From NCBI GenBank assembly GCA_905215105.1, contig CAJMOI010000136.1:1-5205 (forward strand): a stretch of DNA of 5,205 nucleotides, read 5' to 3'. Under the pieces are notes generated by a model. That model was not told the DNA's origin. It saw only the letters and a list, made by a program, of their open reading frames with translations, and ran no database searches. Positions 1 through 5,205 of the stretch are shown in pieces (position 1 is the stretch's first letter; each line of letters starts with the position of its first letter). Made by a program: the position numbers and the translations under genes. Source of the stretch: an uncultured bacterium. GTDB lineage: Bacteria > Bacillota > Clostridia > Oscillospirales > Acutalibacteraceae.

Positions 1-2529
1 GGTATGGCGCCGATGAAAAAGTTCTTTACCGGGGAGGTTACGCCGCCGAGAAAGCGCGTCACAACCTGCCAGAAGTGCATCCGTACGCCGGACATCGAGC
101 GTGTGGGCATCACGGCGCGCCACGGCACGTTTTTTGAAATGCTCGGCAACTTTTCGTTCGGCGATTACTTTAAAAGCGACGCGACCGCCTGGGCCTGGGA
201 ATTCTTTACAAAGGTACTGGAGATGCCGGAGGATAAGCTTTATGTCTCTATTTTTGAAAACGACGACGAGGCATATGATATCTGGACAAAACAGGTCGGC
301 GTTTCCCCCGACCATATGGTACGCCTTGGGAAAGAGGACAACTTTTGGGAGCATGGCACCGGACCGTGCGGGCCGTGCTCTGAAATCTATTTTGACCGCG
401 GACCCGAGCACGGCTGCGGTTCCCCCGATTGCGGCCCCGGCTGTGAGTGCGACCGCTATGTGGAATTCTGGAACGTGGTGTTCAGTCAGTTCGACAGCGA
501 CGGACAGGGCAACTACCCGCCCATGGAGCACCCCAACATCGATACCGGCATGGGTCTGGAGCGTCTGGCCTGCATCATGCAGAATGTGGACAACCTGTTC
601 CTGGTGGATACCGTGCAGAACATCATGAAGCACATCTGCCAGATCGCCGGCATTACCTATGGTGAGGATAAGAAAAAGGACATCTCCCTGCGTGTGATTA
701 CCGACCATATCCGCAGCACCACCTTTATGATCGGCGACGGCGTGATGCCCAGCAATGAGGGCAGAGGCTATGTGCTCCGCCGTCTGCTCCGCCGCGCTGC
801 CCGTCATGGCCGCCTGCTGGGTATCAACCGCACCTTCCTCTCTGAAGTGGCCGAGACTGTCATTGCCGAAAACCGTAATGCCTACCCCGAGCTGGAAGAA
901 AAGCGCGACATGATTCTGAAGCTCATCCGCGTGGAAGAGGAGAGCTTTGCCAAGACCATCGATAAGGGTCTGCAAATGCTCAATGACCTGATGGATCAGA
1001 ACTTTGCCGGCGACCTTTCCGACAAGGCTGTTGCCCGTGTGCTTTCCGGTGAGGATGCTTTCAAACTGTACGACACCTTCGGATTCCCGCTGGATCTGAC
1101 CCGTGAGATTCTGGCTGAAAAGAATACCAGCGTAGACGAAGAGCGTTTCCAGGAACTGATGAAGGAACAGCGCGAGCGTGCCCGTGATGCCCGGAAGAAC
1201 GCCGGCGCCGATGCATGGGAAGGTGAGAGCAATGTGCTGGAAGGCCTGCCCGCCACCGAGTTTGTGGGCTATGAGACCATGAGCTGCAAAGCGAAGGTTC
1301 TGGCAATCGTGAAGGACGGCCAGCGCGCTGACAGTGTTGTGGGCGGCGAAGAGGCCGTGCTGGTGCTGGATCGCACCGCTTTCTATGCAGAGAGCGGCGG
1401 ACAGGTAGGCGATACCGGCGTGATTTCCGATGCAGACGCTGACCTGCATGTGATGAACACCACCAAGAATCACGGCGGCGTATATCTCCACGAGATTATG
1501 GCAGCAGCCGGTGCTGTAGAAGTGGGCGACGAGGTGGAAGTAAAGGTCAATGTAGACCGCCGCGCTTCCATCATGCGCAACCACACCGCCGCTCACCTGC
1601 TGCAGGCTGCCCTGCGTGAAGTGCTGGGCACCCATGTTGAGCAGGCCGGTCAGTTGGTCAACGGCGAGCACGTGCGCTTTGACTTCACTCATTTCTCCGC
1701 CCTCACCACTGAGGAGCTGGCCAAGGTAGAAGCTAAGGTCAACGAGGAAATCCTCAAGGCCGTGCCGGTGGAGATGAAGGAAATGCCCATCGAAGAGGCT
1801 AAGAAGCTGGGCGCTATGGCTCTGTTCGGAGAGAAATACGGCGATATCGTCCGGGTTGTCAGTGTGGAAGACGGTTTCTCCCGTGAGTTCTGCGGCGGTA
1901 CCCATGTGAGCAATACCGCTCGTCTGGGCCTGTTCAAGATTGTCAGCGAGTCCTCCGTGGCTGCTGGCGTCCGCCGTATCGAGGGTGTAACCGGTGTAGG
2001 TACGCTGGCTCTCATCCAGAACGCTATCCACAGCATCCACGAGACAGCAGCAGCTCTCAAGGTGAACAACACCGCTGACCTGGCCAATAAGGCACAGCAG
2101 ATCAGCGCTGAACTGAAAGAAAAAGACCGCATCATCGAGACTCTGAACGCCAAGCTGGCTTCCCATCAGGCAAACAACCTGCTGAACTCTGCCCGCGACG
2201 TGAAGGGCGTGCAGGTGATTTCTGCAATCCTGCGCAATGTGGATGCAGGCGCTCTGCGCACCATGTGCGACAAGCTGCGTGATTCCAAGCCCAACATGGT
2301 GGCTGTGCTGATCTCCGCTCAGGATGAAAAGGCCAACATTGCTGTCAGCGTAGGCAAGGAAGCCCAGGGCAAGGGTCTGAACGCCGGTAAGATCGTCCGC
2401 GAGGTGGCCAAGGTGGCCGGCGGCAACGGCGGCGGCAAGCCCGATTTCGCGATGGCCGGTACCAAGGACATGACCAAGCTGGATGACGCTCTTCAGGCAG
2501 CTGACGGAATTATCGGTGACATGATGTAA
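1..2529 (+). CDS. alaS: Alanyl-tRNA synthetase (AlaRS), 5' end outside window
   Basis: Cytosolic class II synthetase that charges tRNA-Ala with alanine and hydrolyses mischarged Ser- or Gly-tRNA-Ala. The frame is open from base 1 (Gly codon, then ATG at 4), and the first visible residues, GMAPMKKFFTGEVTPP, normally follow about 35-40 residues of the family, so the ATG at 4 is internal and the gene is 5'-truncated by the window. With the missing part, length would be near the usual 875-880 aa. Numbering from the ATG at 4: class II catalytic core with motif 1 around 40-57, motif 2 region around 112-130 (FWEHGTGPCGPC) and motif 3 at 180-189 (DTGMGLERLA); a Cys-rich insert at 138-149; tRNA-recognition helices around 230-400; editing domain with the zinc ligands HTAAH (527-531) and CGGTH (630-634); a helical linker around 675-725; and the C-Ala/DHHA1 domain ending with GGNGGGKPDFAMAG (806-819). 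No frameshift or missing key residue. Codon use differs before and after about codon 150 (see findings). Any T-box leader would lie left of the window. Confidence 0.98.
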   Translation, partial: GMAPMKKFFTGEVTPPRKRVTTCQKCIRTPDIERVGITARHGTFFEMLGNFSFGDYFKSDATAWAWEFFTKVLEMPEDKLYVSIFENDDEAYDIWTKQVGVSPDHMVRLGKEDNFWEHGTGPCGPCSEIYFDRGPEHGCGSPDCGPGCECDRYVEFWNVVFSQFDSDGQGNYPPMEHPNIDTGMGLERLACIMQNVDNLFLVDTVQNIMKHICQIAGITYGEDKKKDISLRVITDHIRSTTFMIGDGVMPSNEGRGYVLRRLLRRAARHGRLLGINRTFLSEVAETVIAENRNAYPELEEKRDMILKLIRVEEESFAKTIDKGLQMLNDLMDQNFAGDLSDKAVARVLSGEDAFKLYDTFGFPLDLTREILAEKNTSVDEERFQELMKEQRERARDARKNAGADAWEGESNVLEGLPATEFVGYETMSCKAKVLAIVKDGQRADSVVGGEEAVLVLDRTAFYAESGGQVGDTGVISDADADLHVMNTTKNHGGVYLHEIMAAAGAVEVGDEVEVKVNVDRRASIMRNHTAAHLLQAALREVLGTHVEQAGQLVNGEHVRFDFTHFSALTTEELAKVEAKVNEEILKAVPVEMKEMPIEEAKKLGAMALFGEKYGDIVRVVSVEDGFSREFCGGTHVSNTARLGLFKIVSESSVAAGVRRIEGVTGVGTLALIQNAIHSIHETAAALKVNNTADLANKAQQISAELKEKDRIIETLNAKLASHQANNLLNSARDVKGVQVISAILRNVDAGALRTMCDKLRDSKPNMVAVLISAQDEKANIAVSVGKEAQGKGLNAGKIVREVAKVAGGNGGGKPDFAMAGTKDMTKLDDALQAADGIIGDMM

Positions 2530-2564
2530 TTCTTTCGGAATCACTTCATTCACTTTTTCACAAT

Positions 2565-2619
2565 AAAAAGAACAGCGCGTTCCCTTTTTTACCAGGGGAT
2601 ACGCGCTGTTTTTGTTTTT
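2565..2619. terminator. Bidirectional intrinsic terminator between alaS and degV
   Basis: A perfect 10-bp inverted repeat, AACAGCGCGT at 2571-2580 and ACGCGCTGTT at 2601-2610, forms a GC-rich stem. It can extend inward with TCCC (2581-2584) against GGGGA (2595-2599) around a bulged T. The right arm runs into TTTTGTTTTT on the plus strand (after alaS), and the left arm is preceded by AAAAAG, giving a T-run after the stem on the minus strand (after degV). It sits between two convergent genes, 41 bases past the alaS stop and about 30 past the degV stop, so it probably ends both transcripts. Confidence 0.9.
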
Positions 2620-2641
2620 GGTTCCGTTCAATTCAATTCGG

Positions 2642-3505
2642 TCAGGCTTCTTCGCTGTCGGTGGCAAAGAGAATTCCCAGTGTGTTGGGGCCGCAATGAC
2701 TGGAAATGGTGCAGCTGGCCTGAGAAACATAAATGTGATCAAAGTGCATCTGTTTTTCCACGGCCTTGCGGACGGTTTCAATGTAGGATTCCGGAATTCC
2801 CGAATGGGTAATGAACAGTTTGTCGGTGCGGATGTCCCGATATTGGGAGAGCTTTGCTTCGGTATACTGTTCCAGTACAGTCTCCAGTTTTCCCCGGTAC
2901 TTTTTGCCCACACCCATGCCGCCGCTGGTGTTATCCACTTCGATACAGGGCTTGAGGCGCAGCAGGTTTGCTCCGAAAGCTGCAACAGCGGAGCACCGTC
3001 CGCCAGCGTGCATAAATTCCAGCGTGTCCAGAATGAAGCTGGCGTGATATCGCCGGGTAGAGCGGCTGAAATAGTCCGCAGCTTCTGCCGCAGATGTACC
3101 TTCCTTCAGCATCCGAGAACAGTCCATGACCTGCAAGCCGGTTCCTGTGGAAAGGGAATGGCTGTCAACCGGGTGGACGTGACCGCCCAGCTCCTGTGCA
3201 GCCAGACAGCAGTTGCGATAGCTGCTGGAAAGGGCGCTGCCCAGACAGAAATGAACCACTTCATAGCCCTGTTCCATCCAGGGACGGAAATAGCGGACAT
3301 ATTCATCTACGTTAATGGCGCTGGTGCGGGGCAGCATCCGCCGTTTCCGCCAGGCCCGATACAGGTCTTCTGGCACAATGTCCACACTGTCCTGATAATC
3401 TTTGCCGTCCAGCTCAATGTGATAGGGAATAGTGTGCAGATGCAGCTCTTCACACAGCTCCTGCGGCAGGTCACAAGTGCGGTCGGCACTCAGTATCGTA
3501 TTCAC
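2642..3505 (-). CDS. DegV family fatty-acid-binding protein
   Basis: Predicted cytosolic acyl-binding protein. DegV/FakB proteins hold a fatty acid, and some present it to the FakA kinase for phosphorylation. At 287 aa it has the usual family length. Visible family landmarks: the N-terminal strand and SADRTCDL (6-13); the TS pair (61-62) that in the family contacts the ligand carboxylate, here in TSAIN rather than the common TSxPS; LGSALSSSYRN (88-98), matching the family's SSxLSGTY loop; VDSHSLSTGTG (113-123); LEFMHAGGRCS (162-172); and HCGPNTLGILF (270-280) near the C-terminus. I chose the GTG at 3505 because AAGGAAG ends 8 bases before it; an in-frame GTG at 3514 overlaps that site and would add three residues. 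There is no signal peptide or membrane segment. It lies 38 bases after the GH109-like gene and is the last gene of the minus-strand operon. No fakA is in view, so a FakB role is not shown. Confidence 0.93.
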   Translation of the reverse strand: MNTILSADRTCDLPQELCEELHLHTIPYHIELDGKDYQDSVDIVPEDLYRAWRKRRMLPRTSAINVDEYVRYFRPWMEQGYEVVHFCLGSALSSSYRNCCLAAQELGGHVHPVDSHSLSTGTGLQVMDCSRMLKEGTSAAEAADYFSRSTRRYHASFILDTLEFMHAGGRCSAVAAFGANLLRLKPCIEVDNTSGGMGVGKKYRGKLETVLEQYTEAKLSQYRDIRTDKLFITHSGIPESYIETVRKAVEKQMHFDHIYVSQASCTISSHCGPNTLGILFATDSEEA

Positions 3506-3513
3506 CAAGAACA

Positions 3514-3522
3514 CTTCCTTTT
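3514..3522 (-). promoter_or_regulatory. Ribosome-binding site of the degV-family gene
   Basis: On the minus strand this reads AAAAGGAAG, a good Shine-Dalgarno match. It is 8 bases from the GTG at 3505, an optimal distance, and overlaps the alternative GTG at 3514. It therefore decides the start in favour of 3505. The core resembles the site before the upstream GH109-like gene. Confidence 0.75.
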
Positions 3523-3543
3523 CTCAATTCTGTCAAATCTGTG

Positions 3544-4761
3544 TTATAGCTCCGGCGCGTTCCAATCCGGAAGAAGCCAGCGCCCACCGGTAAAGTCGGG
3601 AATTTCTACCGGTGCGCCGCCCATGGCAATGGAGCGTTCCGACAGAGCGGTAATGCTCATCCATGCGGCCATATCATAAATATCGATGGGCATGGGCGCT
3701 CCGGAAAGAGCACACCGGACAAAAGCCCCGATGACCAGTCCATCCATACCGCCGTGGCCGCCGCTGACGCCGTCTTTCAGAAATTCTTTCCAGATAGGGT
3801 GCTCATACTGCTCCTGATAGGTTTCCGCATTGCCCCACTGGTCTTTCCAGTGGAAATCATAGGCATTGTGAACGCCGTCCAGAAAAATCGACTGGTTTTC
3901 CTCTTCATACATGCCGCGGGTTCCCTGAATATGCAGGCCGCGGGAATAATAGCGGGGCAGGGTGGTGTCCAGTGTAAAAACAATGGTCTGGCCGCCGGCA
4001 CAGCGAATCACGGTGGTCACCACGTCTCCCTGTTTCCATTCGGCGTGGGTCAGATCGTACTCAGGGCCTTTTTCCCGCTGCAAATACTCATGTAATCCTT
4101 TGGCACAGGAAGCCGTGGAAGTCAGCGTCAGCATCCGGTTGCCGTGGTTCAGATTGAGAATTTTGGCAATGGGGCCCAGTTCATGAGTGGGATAGTTCTC
4201 ACAGTTGCGATTACGGTAATGATTCAGGCGATAGTGACGGTTTTCCCGTCCAAAACTCACCTCGTCCCGCAAATCGTGACGATAACCGCCCTGACAGTGA
4301 ACGATTTCCCCGAAAAGCCCCTGACGCACCATGTTCAGCACCATCAGTTCTTTCCGGCCGTAGCAGCAGTTTTCCAGCAGCATCACCGGCGTGCCGGTGG
4401 CCTCCTGTGTCCGCACCAGCTCCCAGCACTCTTCCACAGAAAACGCGCCGCCCACTTCACAGCCCACGATTTTTCCGGCCCGCATGGCGTCCAGGGTGAT
4501 GGGCACATGGGCTTCCCAGGAGGCCGCCACAATTACGGCGTCTACCTGAGGGCTTTGCAGCAGTTCCCGATAGTCGGTAAAGACTGCGGGACGGGTTCCT
4601 CGCAGTTCTTCCACTTTTTTAGCTGCTTCTTCCGCCCGATCCGGATACCGGTCGCATACGGCGGTTACTTCCGTCTGGGGAATGGGCAGAATCGCGTTGG
4701 GCAGCAGATCACGTCCCCGGGCTCCATAACCGATCAGGCCGATTCGAAGTTTCTTTTCCAT
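3544..4761 (-). CDS. GH109-like Gfo/Idh/MocA family protein (putative NAD-dependent alpha-N-acetylgalactosaminidase)
   Basis: 405 aa. An N-terminal Rossmann domain starts at once with IGLIGYGARGRD (7-18, GxGxxG type), then VTAVCDRYPDR (32-42) and a C-terminal Gfo/Idh/MocA alpha/beta domain. Many stretches match GH109 glycosidases as I remember the Elizabethkingia enzyme: EVGGAFSVEECWELV (102-116), ENCCYGRKELMVLNMVRQG (130-148), GGYRHDLR (158-165), NYPTHELGP (189-197), WKQGDVVTT (242-250), GGHGGMD (334-340) and EIPDFTGGRW (386-395). The family's Tyr-x-x-His pair is present as Y190/H193, with Glu102 and Tyr272 at other active-site positions. GH109 enzymes keep NAD tightly bound and cleave terminal alpha-GalNAc by transient oxidation and elimination. 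There is no Tat or Sec signal, so this copy is probably cytosolic and would act on imported sugars. The ATG at 4761 has AAAGGAAG ending 11 bases before it. It follows the SCP2-domain gene by 27 bases. Family assignment is strong; substrate is inferred and an ordinary sugar dehydrogenase cannot be excluded. Confidence 0.9.
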   Translation of the reverse strand: MEKKLRIGLIGYGARGRDLLPNAILPIPQTEVTAVCDRYPDRAEEAAKKVEELRGTRPAVFTDYRELLQSPQVDAVIVAASWEAHVPITLDAMRAGKIVGCEVGGAFSVEECWELVRTQEATGTPVMLLENCCYGRKELMVLNMVRQGLFGEIVHCQGGYRHDLRDEVSFGRENRHYRLNHYRNRNCENYPTHELGPIAKILNLNHGNRMLTLTSTASCAKGLHEYLQREKGPEYDLTHAEWKQGDVVTTVIRCAGGQTIVFTLDTTLPRYYSRGLHIQGTRGMYEEENQSIFLDGVHNAYDFHWKDQWGNAETYQEQYEHPIWKEFLKDGVSGGHGGMDGLVIGAFVRCALSGAPMPIDIYDMAAWMSITALSERSIAMGGAPVEIPDFTGGRWLLPDWNAPEL

Positions 4762-4770
4762 TTTTTACAG

Positions 4771-4780
4771 CACTTCCTTT
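4771..4780 (-). promoter_or_regulatory. Ribosome-binding site of the GH109-like gene
   Basis: On the minus strand this reads AAAGGAAGTG. The AGGAAG core ends 11 bases before the ATG at 4761, slightly long but workable, and it lies in the 27-base gap after the upstream stop at 4789. It shares the ten bases AAAGGAAGTG with the region before the degV-family gene, which fits a common translation signal in one operon. Confidence 0.7.
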
Positions 4781-4788
4781 AGGTTCAG

Positions 4789-5205
4789 TCAGCAGTTGTC
4801 CTGTTCTCCGGTGAAAAGGGGAGCGGGGAACCAGCTGCGGAGTAACAGGTTATGTTTCGCTTCCGGCATCGCCCGCCAGCCTTCCGGCGCGAAGAACAGA
4901 CGCGCAGCCGTCAGTTGAGAAAGGGAAAGTCTGGGTTCTTCCGGATTGGCGGGATGAACGGAGACGGTTCCCTGCTGAACGGTAACGGTAAAGGGAGAAG
5001 CATCTTCCACCGCAAAGGTGAGGGTTCCATCGGGAAGAGGCGTGTAGTCAGCCTTGATCTGCAAAAAGACCTTGACGGCTTTTGCAAAATCAAAAATTCG
5101 GCAGTTGTGGTCCCAGCTGGTGTGGACACCTTCTGCCAGTTCTTCCAATATAGCGGAAAGACCGGTTTCCCATTCCGGCAGGAAAAGGGACAGCCATTCT
5201 ACCTC
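4789..5205 (-). CDS. C-terminal part of a protein with an SCP2-like domain, probably an Eis-type GNAT acetyltransferase (5' end outside window)
   Basis: The frame stays open from the TGA at 4789 to the right edge at 5205, giving 138 visible residues, so this is the C-terminal part of a longer protein. A TTG codon at 5148 is in frame, but coding continues through it without a stop and no start is convincing there. About 35 residues from the edge comes CRIFDFAKAVKVFLQ, then DGTLTFAVEDASPFTVTVQQGTVSV (written here as DGTLTFAVED and PFTVTVQQG), then LSLSQLTAARLFF, ending in LLRSWFPAPLFTGEQDNC. This order (RI.D...AL helix, a strand with V.D, paired strands ending in a G, a helix with a hydrophobic LT.L.FG-like motif, and an aromatic-Pro tail) resembles the sterol-carrier-protein-2-like C-terminal domain of Eis-type GNAT acetyltransferases. 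The acetyl-CoA-binding GNAT domains would lie outside the window, so the enzyme activity is inferred and the substrate unknown. It is the most upstream visible gene of the operon, 27 bases before the GH109-like gene. It could instead be a stand-alone SCP2-like protein. Confidence 0.65.
   Translation of the reverse strand, partial: EVEWLSLFLPEWETGLSAILEELAEGVHTSWDHNCRIFDFAKAVKVFLQIKADYTPLPDGTLTFAVEDASPFTVTVQQGTVSVHPANPEEPRLSLSQLTAARLFFAPEGWRAMPEAKHNLLLRSWFPAPLFTGEQDNC

Larger units (their letters stand above)
2642..5205 (-). other. Probable three-gene operon: SCP2-domain protein, GH109-like protein, DegV protein
   Basis: All three genes point the same way with gaps of 27 and 38 bases. No hairpin or convincing -35/-10 pair is seen in either gap, and the set ends at the shared terminator at 2565-2619. 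Co-transcription is inferred from this spacing; the promoter must lie right of the window. Confidence 0.7.

Noticed and set aside
4..6. ATG at base 4 as the start of alaS
   Set aside because: It would remove the first 35-40 residues of the catalytic domain. The preceding Gly codon is in frame and the sequence matches the interior of the family, so the true start is left of the window.
1689..2153. Open frame of 154 codons on the minus strand within alaS
   Set aside because: It is Ser/Arg-rich and hydrophobic in the way typical of antisense frames of GC-biased genes, and it overlaps the conserved editing and linker regions of AlaRS.
2620..2641. Short TTCAATTCAATTC repeat after the terminator
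   Set aside because: It is a low-complexity 5-base repeat just outside the degV stop, with no array or partner elsewhere in the window.
3512..3514. GTG at 3514 as start of the degV-family gene
   Set aside because: The Shine-Dalgarno bases would overlap or abut this codon. The GTG at 3505 has an 8-base spacing and gives the normal family N-terminus.
2612..3679. Long open frame of 355 codons on the plus strand, antisense to degV
   Set aside because: It lies opposite a clear DegV gene, begins inside the terminator T-run, has no recognisable domain and runs into the end of the GH109-like gene. It is explained by codon bias of the real minus-strand genes.
4144..4782. Open frame of 212 codons on the plus strand, antisense to the GH109-like gene
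   Set aside because: It has His/Gln/Phe-rich translation without a family pattern, and the opposite strand has continuous strong homology.

Overview
The window looks like chromosomal DNA from a gut-type, moderately GC-rich Firmicute of the class Clostridia, most likely Oscillospiraceae/Ruminococcaceae. This rests on the clostridial-style AlaRS with a Cys-rich catalytic insert, a DegV protein, AAGGAAG-type Shine-Dalgarno sites and strong GGC/ACC/CTG codon preference. The genus is a guess; no 16S or other marker is present.

Layout: (1) 1-2529, plus strand: alaS (alanyl-tRNA synthetase), entering the window already in frame and lacking only about its first 35-40 codons. (2) 2530-2641: a short convergent intergenic region with a strong hairpin that has an A-tract on one side and a T-tract on the other, so it can terminate transcription from both directions. 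(3) 2642-5205, minus strand: three closely spaced genes, probably one operon, read right to left. The first, cut by the window edge, is the C-terminal part of a protein ending in an SCP2-like domain, probably an Eis-type GNAT acetyltransferase. The second is a Gfo/Idh/MocA-fold protein closely resembling the GH109 NAD-dependent alpha-N-acetylgalactosaminidases. The third is a DegV-family fatty-acid-binding protein. The gaps between them are 27 and 38 bases, and the second and third genes carry nearly identical AAAGGAAGTG ribosome-binding sites. The operon promoter lies beyond the right edge.

How they work together: alaS is an independent housekeeping gene. The minus-strand genes pair a cytosolic glycosidase/oxidoreductase-like enzyme with an acyl-binding protein and a putative acetyltransferase. 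A shared pathway is possible but not shown by the sequence.

Most notable observations: codon use changes sharply inside alaS near base 400-460, suggesting a mosaic gene or a chimeric assembly join. The GH109-like enzyme has no export signal, unlike the Tat-exported members I recall. I found no CRISPR array, mobile element, tRNA/rRNA or clearly new system here.
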